This document shows, piece after piece, positions 56,006 to 64,000 of a stretch of 64,000 bases of DNA; within the stretch, counting starts at the first letter, position 1; every line of letters begins with the position of its first letter. The position numbers and the translations under genes are program-made. The stretch lies in the NCBI GenBank assembly GCA_016647705.1, contig CM028333.1, forward strand, positions 13,227,616 to 13,291,615, in the 5' to 3' direction. The notes below the pieces were generated by a model. The model did not search any database, was not told the origin of the DNA, and saw only the letters and a list, made by a program, of their open reading frames with translations. Origin of the DNA: Eucommia ulmoides (lineage: Eukaryota; Streptophyta; Magnoliopsida; Garryales; Eucommiaceae).

Positions 56006-56440
56006 TTAAACATCACTCTCATCATCAGACATTTCAATATCTGACTGATATTGAGGTTTTTTTGCGCATCTCATGTAAGTACGCGCTTCGACAACCAAAC
56101 CTTGTTCGAGACGCTCACGTGCTGTCGTTTCAAGCTCATGTCGAAAAATTCGAATTTGCATTCGGTTATTTTCTTCGCGGTACCTATGCAACGCCATCTG
56201 AAGATTATGTGGCGTGTCTATTGGCATTGTTCTAGCCAATTGATGCACTATTGGAATATTATATTGCCTGCATCTGTCTACTATAATCTCAGATTGGTTG
56301 ACACGATAAGTGTATTCTTCCCGCATTCTTGCAATCCACCGTGAAGAGTAACGAACTCTTGGATCGAAAGAGTATGAGTATTCATCTTCCAAAAGCCAAT
56401 AACGTCCCATTGAACGATACAGATCTCTCACCGTGTACAT
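56006..56440 (-). CDS. Unknown small MULE protein D (144 aa)
   Basis: I do not recognise this protein. It starts MYTVRDLYRSMGRYWLLEDE, has a WIARMREEYTYRVNQSEII block, a LARTMP segment, a charged helix-like region (ALHRYREENNRMQIRIFRHE and ETTARERLEQG) and ends in an acidic tail (IEMSDDESDV). It resembles protein C in the block EYxYRVN(Q/E)S through xENNRM and in the acidic end, suggesting an old tandem duplication. It is the gene nearest the right TIR. A TATA-like box and leader splice donor lie upstream (56.75 and 56.645 kb). The frame is intact. It could be a DNA-binding or accessory factor in the way mudrB is for MuDR, but that is only inference. Confidence 0.6.
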   Translation of the reverse strand: MYTVRDLYRSMGRYWLLEDEYSYSFDPRVRYSSRWIARMREEYTYRVNQSEIIVDRCRQYNIPIVHQLARTMPIDTPHNLQMALHRYREENNRMQIRIFRHELETTARERLEQGLVVEARTYMRCAKKPQYQSDIEMSDDESDV

Positions 56441-56640
56441 TTTTTAATATTTAAATTTTTTAACTGAAATACTAAATTATTGAAGAAGTAATTTTTTTAA
56501 TAATAAAATAATTTTTTTAAACACATTTAAAAAATAAAATTTAATTAAATTGATAGAGAAACTTATAGAGAAATTAATTAACTAACCAATTATAATAGAT
56601 TAAACTAATAAATAAATTAAACAAAATATATAAAATAAAC

Positions 56641-56750
56641 TTACCTCCAATAGGAAAAGATATTTTGAAGAAACCAATTATGCTTAGTGAAGAAGAAGAA
56701 AAAATTATCAAAAGAATAAATTTGATAGAAACAATTGTAGAGAATTTATA
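56641..56750 (-). promoter_or_regulatory. TATA box, leader and splice donor of the leftward transcript
   Basis: Read on the minus strand: TTTCTATAAATTC (near 56746), a leader of about 100 bp, then TCCTATTGGAG and the donor GTAAGTTTATTTTATATATT (exon end 56645). The left arm has the nearly identical TCCTATTAGGAG and GTAAGTTTATTTATTATGTT at 44909, showing that the similarity of the two arms extends past the TIRs proper. Confidence 0.5.
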
Positions 56751-56814
56751 GAAAATTTATGCCAGGACTCCCAACGGTATAAAATTTTAAAATTTTGTAA
56801 TCCAAATTTTTGAA

Positions 56815-57195
56815 TGAGATGACCCTACCCTTCAAGGGTCATCTCCGTCCGCTGCAGGCTACAGGCAGGCAACCTGCAGCGGCTGCTCGGGAACGGGAAA
56901 CGCCCGTTCCCGAGAAAAATTAATTTTTTTTTTTTTTTGATACACGGGGATCCGATCCCCGTGTACCATGTATACCCGGGGATCGGATCCCCGGGTATGA
57001 AGTATAAAAAAAAAAAAAAAAAAAAAAAAAAATTATACCCGGGGAATGGATCCCCGGGTATACGGCACCCAAATTGCCTACACAGGTTTCTGAACCCCGT
57101 GTTTAGATACCTAACATTACTTCTGTAAATAAGTTGCAAACTACACTATTTAAGTATTTTTGTTTTAAAAAAATAATAATAATGTAAACAACTCT
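56815..57195 (-). repeat. Right terminal inverted repeat with palindromes
   Basis: The inverse of 44329-44690, slightly longer because of an extra GC-rich stretch near 56860-56885 and a longer poly-A run at 57007-57032. Palindromes lie at 56941-56965, 56972-56998 and 57034-57062; a fourth near 57078-57103 is eroded and the outermost is no longer recognisable. Confidence 0.85.
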
Positions 57196-57204
57196 GTATT
57201 CAGG
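57196..57204. repeat. Right target-site duplication of the large Mutator-like element
   Basis: GTATTCAGG, matching 44320-44328 at 8 of 9 bases. Confidence 0.7.
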
Positions 57205-58245
57205 TGTGGGCAGGTCAGGTGAAAAAGAAAAAAATATCAGATAAATTTCGACCGGGCCGACGTCAGGCCCGATTGGATCGGTCGTTTTGATTTTTAAAAT
57301 ATAAATAGTTATGGGTATATAAGAAATAGCGATTATCGATGATTTCAAGAAATAATCCTTTTTATGTGGATGAATCAAAATGGTATACGTAATATATCAA
57401 AAAAAAGAAAAATTCAAATAACTAGAAGGTGGTCAATTTTCTAGAATCAATTTCATTCATTAACAGATCTTTTTTCAAGATCCTGTTAATTGATAATTTA
57501 ACTATTAGAAAGTATCTACGATTAATTTTGGATCCGGAAAAAAATCAAAAATCCAATTCTAAAATTTATTATTTTAAAAATCGAATTCAGACATTGCCCC
57601 TATAATTTACTAAAATAATGAATTTGTATATAAAAAGTTGGTATATGTTTCTGATAACAAAAAAAAAAAAAAAAACTAACCTGAAACGTAGATTAGAGGC
57701 CAAAACTCTTCTTTGTTTTTTTTTTTGTTTTTTTTTCCCCTCTTTTCTGTCTAATTTTGCTTCTTAGGCGTAGACCTTCTGCCTTGATGTGTACATTTAG
57801 GCAATGATATTATTATCATATATTTAATTATATTTTTAGCCCCAAATGTTATTAAGTTATAAAATACTCATTGTAAGATATCTAAATAAAACTATTATTA
57901 TTATTATTAAATGAAAATTATGAGTATTATTAGTTTACTAAAGTTTTTAGGGATATTTATTATATTGTCCTTAAGAGATATATAAACCAAAAATGGACCC
58001 CCAACTATCATAATAAAAATTTTAGTCCTCAGAGACTTTTAGAAAATAATCTATTCTTTGACCATCTTTTCTTCCACTATTTACGTACAATGTCATTATA
58101 TTAAAAAATAAAGATGTAAACATTCACATTTTTATTATGCTACTTTTAAACATTTTAATATATTTTAACTCTAATTTTACTGTTGTGAATGTTCATTGTT
58201 ATTTACGTTAACAAATCAACAAAACACAATTCTAGTACGAGATCT
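57205..58245. other. AT-rich intergenic DNA
   Basis: I see no gene or element apart from short homopolymer runs. The first 90 bp (GGGCAGGTCAGG, GACCGGGCCGACG) match the style of the hAT-like DNA left of the MULE, so the MULE probably inserted into such an element. Confidence 0.45.
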
Positions 58246-58683
58246 TCACGCCAAATATCTCGAATGAACAAGTTGTGTTAGATTAATGAACCTTATATCC
58301 AATAACCTAACTAATTTAAACGTTTCATGAACAAACGACACGTGTTCTCGACCCAATTCTATTTCTTCTAAGGAGAAACAAAAGAAAGAACAGACGTGTG
58401 GACCAGAAGACTTCGATCCAATATAGGCCAAAATGTCGGAATGGATACAAAGATGCCGATAGTAATTTGCGAACTGCATGAGATTTTGAGTGTAGATTTT
58501 TATTACTTCCAAAAACTTTTCATCTTCGGTTTCTCTCAAATACAAGTTACGCAACATATCATGAATCTGCCCCAACTTGATTCTACCATTCAGTCGTTTT
58601 TTGGCAACCAATATTAGGTTTTTATCGACGAGGTCTTCCAATTACTCTTATGCTATGTCCTCCTTGCATTCTTGCCATGATAG
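58246..58683 (-). pseudogene. CNL resistance-gene fragment A (end of NB-ARC to start of LRR)
   Basis: It encodes LEDLVDKNLILVAKKRLNG, IHDMLRNLYLRETEDEKFLE and a later LVRLLDIRFINLTQL. This is the winged-helix end of the NB-ARC domain and the start of the LRR of RPP13/R1-type CNL immune receptors. The parts before and after are missing. The recognisable protein similarity starts at the junction with fragment B, which runs the other way, so the two are head to head. Confidence 0.75.
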
Positions 58684-58925
58684 AAACCTAAGATTGGTCG
58701 CCGAAAAACAGTTGAATGGTAGAATCAAGTCGTGTTGAATTCATGATATATTGCGTGACTTGTGCTTGAGAGAAGTCGAAGATGAAATTTTTTTGCCAGT
58801 AATAGAAATCTACATTCAAAATCCCATGCAGTTCACAAACTGATTGGGCCAAACTACTCGATGTGGCACAATTCTGTAGAACTTGCAAAAGTGCAAGACA
58901 ACTAACCAAAGCCCTTTAGAGATTG
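58684..58925 (+). pseudogene. CNL resistance-gene fragment B
   Basis: The plus strand reads LVAEKQLNGRIKSC, a stop, then IHDILRDLCLREVEDEIFL, the same region as fragment A in inverted orientation. The frame decays after about 240 bp and meets a Ty3/gypsy fragment. Confidence 0.7.
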
Positions 58926-58929
58926 TTAC

Positions 58930-59165
58930 GGGAAGGTGACCTTTAACGTTTAACGCCTTAGCAACAAGATACGATGGGAATAATCATGCCGCGTGCAAGT
59001 TTGCGAAGACATGGAACAGATAGACCGATACAGCTAGGGCATACCTAGACATAGCAGCCAAGAAGATGAAGAATTAGGCGGATAAGTCTAGACGATCACT
59101 AGAGTTCAACGAGTGCGACTTGGTTCTTCTGAAACTTTTGCCGCAACAACTCAAAACTGTAAGGA
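58930..59165 (+). mobile_element. Ty3/gypsy fossil fragment (end of integrase)
   Basis: It encodes ADTARAYLDIAAKKMKK-like and LEFNECDLVLLKLLPQQLKT sequence, the linker after the integrase core of plant Ty3/gypsy chromoviruses. It is a short, broken remnant. The same region occurs on the other strand at 62832-63131. Confidence 0.65.
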
Positions 59166-60440
59166 ATGTTCATGAGGGCCGCACGATTACTTTGGGGAAA
59201 GTAAGTCCGTGATAGACTGGAGCATATTGGATGATTATTGAGTATGAGAGTTGACAATGTTGTATTCTTTTCTTACTGTATCGTGTTTTCTGTGGAGAAG
59301 ATAAAAAAGTTAAAAAGAGATGGCTGACGTTGTTTTTGAGTTTTTTCATGAAAACATGAAGCAACTACTCCTAAATAACGTAAATTTAGTTTTTGGGTGA
59401 AGGATCAAATTGAATCCCCTTATCGGAAGCTTAGTTTGATGAAAGTCTTCCTCATATATTTTAAAGAAAAGCGCAATGAGTATGTAAAAGAGTTGGTAAG
59501 GCAAATTAGAGATGTGGCTTATGAAACAGAAGATATTATTGATACTTTTATAGTTAGTGTAGCCATGTAGAATGCAAAAAACCTCATAAGTAAAGCCTTT
59601 CATGTTTTCGACCATTTAACGATGTTTTGTAATGTTACAAAACAGATCGAATCTATTAAGACAAAAATTAAGGAGATTTATGACAACAAGATGTTTGGCA
59701 TCGAGGCCAGGCAGGTGAAGAGCCTTTGAATAAAGGTGAAGGGAAGAAACGAGCGTCGGTTGTAGAGGAAGACAATGTTGTGGGATCTGACGAAGAGGCT
59801 CAAACAATAGTTACTCGACTCAACAATGGGACACAACAGCTACAAGTCGTCTCAATTGTTGGAATGAGTGATCTTGGCAAGACGACGTTGGGAAAGAAAG
59901 TGTATATGGATCCTTCAGTCGAATATTACTTCTATATTCGTGTGTGGATTTATGTGTCTCAACAGTATAATAGAAGGGAAGTGTTTCTTTATGTTTTCGA
60001 TTCTCTAAGTCTGACAATAAACCAAATGTACAAAATGAATAATGAGAGGCTGGTGAAAGAACTGTGTAGACATTTAAAAGATGGGAGATGCCTCATTGTC
60101 ATAGTTGATGTGTGGACAAAAAAAGTATGGAATGATCTCAAAATGGCATTTCCGAACATGGGTTGTGGAAGCAAAATATTGTTAACTACTTGACACACGG
60201 ATATTGCAGTACACGCTAACCCTTATAGCCTTCCTCACCATCTTTGTTTTTTAACGGATAGTGAAAGTTAGGAGCTATTTTATTAGAAAGGTTTTCTCAA
60301 AAAACGACTGAATGGTAGACTCAAGTTGTGTCATATTCATGATATGCTACGTGATTTGTGCTTGAGAGAAGCCGAAGCCTTTTGGTCCACACGTTCGCTC
60401 TTTCTTATGTTTCCCCTCTGAAAAAATAGAGTTGGGTCGA
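59166..60440 (+). pseudogene. CNL resistance pseudogene C
   Basis: It contains a 5' flank shared with pseudogene D (CATATTGGATG near 59222), a coiled-coil (Rx-N) part with the EDVID-type motif YETEDIIDTF (about 59518-59550) and an open NB-ARC stretch 59726-60193. That stretch has a changed P-loop (GMSDLGKTT), RVWIYVSQQYN (RNBS-A), LIVIVDVW (kinase 2, one Asp replaced) and GSKILLTT (RNBS-B), then a stop. The GLPL and RNBS-D parts are deleted. A later piece reads LCHIHDMLRDLCLREAEAF (about 60320-60376). CNLs are intracellular immune receptors; this copy cannot make one. Confidence 0.8.
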
Positions 60441-60540
60441 GAACACACATGTTTTGTTTCGAAAATTGGTCAGGGTATTGGATATAAGGTCCATTAATCT
60501 TCCTCATTTTCCTACTATCTTAAATGAACTACTTGATTCT

Positions 60541-62128
60541 CTCAAGCACAAGTTACAGAGCAAATCATGAATACAACACGACTTGATTCTACCATTCAAC
60601 TGTTTTTTGGCCAACTAATATTAAGTTTATGTCAACAAGGTCTTCCAAGTACTCTTCTGTTATGTCCTCCATGCATTCTCGCCCTGTTTGTGGCACAAAT
60701 CCCTCGACAACCCACAGTCTTATCAATTTTAGTACCAGGACTTCAACATCTTCTGGAAAAATTTCGAAATAGATGAAGCACACTTTAAGGTGGTCTGGTA
60801 AGTGATTGTAACTCAATGCCAATATATCCATGCAATGTTTTGGTTCTCTAGCAACATATGCACTAACACTTTCAACCACTTTCCTCCACCAGTCCCGCAA
60901 TTTTTACTTTTTAAGAGAAGTCTAACGACAATCACAATTGCGAGCGGTAGTCCATAACATTTTCTCGCTATTCGCTTTCCGAGATCCTCGAGCTCCGATG
61001 GGTAGCTTTCTTTGCGAAAAACTTTCTTACGGAGTAACTCCCAACTTTTATTACTTGTAGAAAAACGAAGATGGTGAAAAATGCTATAAGGGATAGCATG
61101 TACTACAACATCTGTGTGTCGAGTAGTTAACAATATTCTGCTTCCACAACCTGCGTCCTGAAATTCCATTTTGAGATCGTTCCATGCTTCTTTTGTCCAT
61201 ACATCATCTATGACAATGAGGTATCTCCTACCTTTTAAATGTCCACACAGTTCTTTCACCAATCTCTCATAATTCATTTTGTACATTTGGTCTATTGTCA
61301 GACTCAGATAATCGAAAACATAAAGAAACACTTCCATTTTACTATACTATCGAGACACATAAATCCACGCATAAATATAGAAGTGATATTCGACTGAAGG
61401 ATCGACATACACTTCATTTCCCAACGTCGTATTGCCAAGACCACCCATTCCAACAATTGAGACAACTTCTAGCTACTATGTCCCTTTGGTGAGTCGAGTA
61501 ACTATTGTTTGAGCAGTCTTGTCAGATTCCACAACATTGTCTTTCTCTATAACCGGCACTCATTTCTTCCCTTCACCTTTATTTAAAGACTCTTCACACT
61601 ACCTGGCCTAGATGCCAAACATCTTGTTATCATAAATCTCCTTAACTTTTGTCTTAATGGATTTGATCTGATTCGCAACATTGCAAAACATCGTTGAATG
61701 ATCGAAGACATGAAAGACTCTGCTTACAGGGTTTCTTACATTCTACATGGCTGCGCTAACTACAAAAGTATCGATAATATCTTTTGCTTCATAAGCCACA
61801 TCTCTAATTTGCCTTACCAACTCTCTTACATACTCATTGCGCTTTTCTTTAGAATATGTGAGGAAAGCTTCCATCAAACTGAGCTCCCGATAAAGGGATT
61901 CAACTTGATCCTTCACCCAAAAACTAAATTTATGTTATTTAGGAGTAGTTGCTTCAAGTTTTCAAGAAAAAAACAATGTCAGTCATCTCTTTTTAACTTC
62001 TTTGTCTTCTCCACAGAAAGCACGAAACAGTAAAAGAAGAATGCAACATTGTCAACTCTAATACTCAATAACCATCCAATATGCTCTAACTTGTCATGAA
62101 CTTACTTTTCCCAAAGTACCCGTGATTC
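60541..62128 (-). pseudogene. CNL resistance pseudogene D (most complete copy)
   Basis: In order on the minus strand: 5' flank matching pseudogene C; coiled-coil part with RNEYVRELVRQIRDVAYE and KDIIDTFVV (about 61850-61745); P-loop GMGGLGNTT, where the essential Lys is replaced by Asn (about 61450-61425); LIVIDDVW (kinase 2); GSRILLTTR (RNBS-B); CYGLPLAIVIV (GLPL); LKVCFIYFEIFPED (RNBS-D); LIRLWVVEGFVPQ; EEYLEDLVDINLILV. Several stops and frameshifts break it, and the LRR is missing beyond about 60541. It forms an inverted duplicate with pseudogene C, the two meeting near 60.5 kb at their 3' ends. Confidence 0.85.
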
Positions 62129-62156
62129 CAACCTCTTGGAAGGACTAAGTAAGCCT

Positions 62157-62567
62157 TGTCAAGACAACCAACTGAACAAAAAAAGTAAGAAAGCTAGAAA
62201 AATTTTAGAGAGAGAAACACAAAGTTTGAGAGAATGAGAAAGTTTGTATTGTAATTCTCTACTTGTTGAGGAGCAAATGAGCTCCCTCCCCTTTAACTAG
62301 GCTAAGGTCTTACAACGGACGGTCAAGATCGATTCGATCTAACGGCTAAAATCATGTATCTAGATTATTCTACTAAATATTTACAAAGAAATATTCTAGA
62401 ATGGATTTCTCTAAAGTGCTCCAGAATTCTCTACAATATCCTAGAATATTCTAGAAACTATGGAGCCTCGATGGTAACCCTTTTCCCTACCCTTATATAT
62501 ACATGACTTGGCCTCCATACTTAGAGAATTTCCCAAGTAAAGGTATCAAAGTCTAAGGGACGTCACA
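62157..62567 (-). repeat. 3' LTR of the gypsy fossil
   Basis: Starts TGTGACGTCC next to the purine tract and ends CTTGACA. It carries TATATATAAGGG on the minus strand near 62505 and a CT-rich leader (62180-62260). Confidence 0.65.
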
Positions 62568-63145
62568 TTTCCCCCCACCTACTTTCGCAGTGCCCTCGTC
62601 GTACCTTCATCCTTGAACCTCTGGACATAATCCGTGCATCGCCATAGTAAGTCTTCGCGCTCCCAGCTTGCTTCGCTATCCGTAAGGTTCTTCTACTTTA
62701 CCAAGTTCCCGTGGTAGTTTGGCACGTCTTTCCGCCGTATGACCTGATTGGCTAGTATGCATTCAACTTCTTTGTCAAAAGAGGTTATTACATTAGTTGG
62801 CGCCCGTTTTGATGCCCGGTTTTTCCATGTCTTAATGATACAACTTCAAGAAGCTAACGTGGAAGACAAGGTGTATCTTCAACTTTGGTGGGAGGAGTTT
62901 GTACGAGATCTTCTTTACATGTTTTATTACTGGAAAGAAACCCTCGTAGCGCCAGACAAGTCCCTTGTAAACCTTCCTTAGAGTTTTAAACTGTTGCGAC
63001 AAAAGTTTCACAAGAACCAAGTCACCCTTGTTGAACTCTAGCAACCGCCTCAACTTGTCCACAAATTTCTTCATCTTCTTGGCTGCTTTGTCTAGGTATG
63101 CCCTTGCCATATCTGCCTGTTCCTTCCACATCTTCGCAAACTTGT

Positions 63146-63299
63146 ACGGGGCAGGTCTATTCCCATCTTAGATTGCTGCTAAGGCCTTGGGCGTTGGTTT
63201 TGAACCTGCTAGTATAATTGGTTACGGGGCAGGTCTATTCCCATCGTAGTTTGCTGCTAAGGCCTTGGGCGTTGGTTTTGAACCTACTAGTATAATTGG
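63146..63299. repeat. 77-bp tandem duplication inside the gypsy fossil
   Basis: Two nearly identical 77-bp units begin TACGGGGCAGGTCTATTCCC at 63146 and 63223, with only a few differences between them. Confidence 0.85.
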
Positions 63300-63324
63300 T
63301 TGACCAGTAAGTACTCAATTGGAT

Positions 63325-64000
63325 TAAAGTCTTCTTCACAGATTCTAAGGAGAAACGCAATGAGTATGTAAGAGAGTTGGTAAGGCAAATTAGAGATGTG
63401 GTTTGTAAAACAGAAGATATTATCGACACTTTTGTAGTTAATGTAGCCATGCAGAAGGCAAGAAACCTTGTAAGCAGAGACTTTCATGTCTTTGATCATT
63501 CAACGATTCTTTGTAATGTCGCAAAACAAGATCAAATCCATTAAAACAAAAGTTAAAGAGATTCATAACAACAAGATGTTTGACATCGAGGTCAGGCAAG
63601 GTGTAGAGCCTTTGAATAAAGGTAAAGAGAAGAAACGAGCGTCGGTTATAAAGGAAGACAATGTTGTGGGATTTAACGAGGAGTCTCAAATCGTAGTTAC
63701 TTGACTCACCAAAGGGACAGAGCGGCTAGAAGTCGTCTCAATTGGTGGAATGGGTGGTCTTCGCAAGACGACATTGGGAATGAAAGTGTGTGTCGATCCT
63801 TCTGTCAAATATCACTTCTATATTCTTGCGTGGATTTATGTGTCTCAAGAGTATAGTAGAAGAGAAGTGTTTCTTATGTTCTCGATTCTCTAAGCCTGAC
63901 AATAGACCAAATATACAAAATGAATGATAAGAGGCTGGCGGAAAACTGTGTAGACATTTAAAAGGTAGGAGATACCATATTGTCATAAATGATGTGTGGA
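63325..64000 (+). pseudogene. CNL resistance pseudogene E, cut by the window end
   Basis: Coiled-coil part with RNEYVRELVRQIRDVV and KTEDIIDTFVV; then LNKGKEKKRASVIKEDNVVG, a stop, a changed P-loop (GMGGLRKTT) and WIYVSQEYSRREVF (RNBS-A), after which the frame is lost. The sequence is close to C and D. The rest lies outside the window. Confidence 0.75.

Larger units (their letters stand above)
44329..57195 (+). mobile_element. Large Mutator-like element (MULE), 12.9 kb, with extra genes
   Basis: Terminal inverted repeats of about 362 and 381 bp (44329-44690 and 56815-57195) both begin, read inward, GAGTTGTTTACATTATTATT. They enclose on the plus strand a mudrA-type transposase (48127-50863) and a plant mobile domain gene (51100-53341), and on the minus strand two related small ORFs (55237-55743 and 56006-56440). 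Flanking 9-bp repeats agree at 8 positions. The size is far above the 4-5 kb of maize MuDR. The layout (transposase from one TIR, other genes convergent from the other TIR) resembles MuDR with mudrA/mudrB, but no mudrB homologue is seen. The mudrA and PMD frames contain in-frame stops, so the copy looks inactive. Confidence 0.85.
62157..63300 (-). mobile_element. Ty3/gypsy chromovirus, 3' end with LTR (fossil)
   Basis: From right to left on the minus strand: the integrase end (ADMARAYLDKAAKKMKKF, DLVLVKLLSQQFKT), a chromodomain (EVECILANQVIRRKDVPNYH, SEASWEREDLLWR), a purine tract (AGGTGGGGGGAAA) and an LTR of about 411 bp (62157-62567, TGTGACGTCC to CTTGACA). The family is Ty3/gypsy, chromovirus, Tekay/Del-like. 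Only the 3' end lies here, broken in a few places, with an internal 77-bp tandem duplication. Age cannot be estimated without the other LTR. Confidence 0.75.

Noticed and set aside
61698-62033. A 111-codon plus-strand frame
   Set aside because: It is the antisense of the coiled-coil part of CNL pseudogene D; the same shadow appears opposite copies C and E.

Overview
This window is nuclear DNA of a flowering plant, almost certainly a eudicot. It is AT-rich and has plant-type GT-AG introns, two recognisable host genes, decayed CNL-type disease-resistance genes, and a dense load of plant transposable elements (Ty1/copia, Ty3/gypsy chromovirus, LINE, Au-like SINE, MITE, Helitron-like and Mutator-like). 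I cannot name the species. I see no tRNA or rRNA gene and no CRISPR array. All coordinates and similarities were read by eye; no search was run.

Layout. 0-17.5 kb is a nested repeat region. It holds LTR fossils, MITEs, an Au-like SINE and a non-autonomous LTR element with an intact 5-bp target duplication (8646-12341). It also holds a broken partial copy of the meiotic cyclin gene SDS, split by a LINE fragment and later insertions (7.8-14.1 kb). 17.75-21.63 kb is the complete SDS-like cyclin gene (+, 7 exons). 22.10-25.23 kb is a complete BPA1-like RRM gene (-, 5 coding exons), convergent with SDS, whose first coding intron is packed with MITEs. 27.8-34.7 kb is a LINE carrying a Ty1/copia insertion. 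34.7-44.3 kb is mostly non-coding, with gene scraps (GH1-like, HMG-box-like, C2H2 finger) and a probable Helitron end at 42.53 kb.

44.33-57.20 kb is the most interesting object: one 12.9-kb Mutator-like element with about 370-bp terminal inverted repeats and a near-perfect 9-bp target duplication. Its rightward side encodes a mudrA-type transposase (with SWIM finger and zinc knuckle) and then a plant mobile domain (PMD/MAIN-like) protein. Its leftward side encodes two small proteins that resemble each other and that I do not recognise. Both arms carry a TATA box, a leader and the same splice-donor context, so the element looks bidirectional and convergent in the way maize MuDR is, but with different cargo. 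Each TIR holds a cluster of long GC-rich palindromes. The convergent middle holds a 187-bp tandem array inside an inverted repeat. At least five in-frame stops in the transposase and one in the PMD gene suggest an immobile copy; most or all could come from tryptophan codons.

58.2-64.0 kb holds five fragments of CNL resistance genes in alternating orientation (inverted duplications), mixed with Ty3/gypsy chromovirus fossils. All three P-loops that can be read are altered. The last fragment runs off the window.
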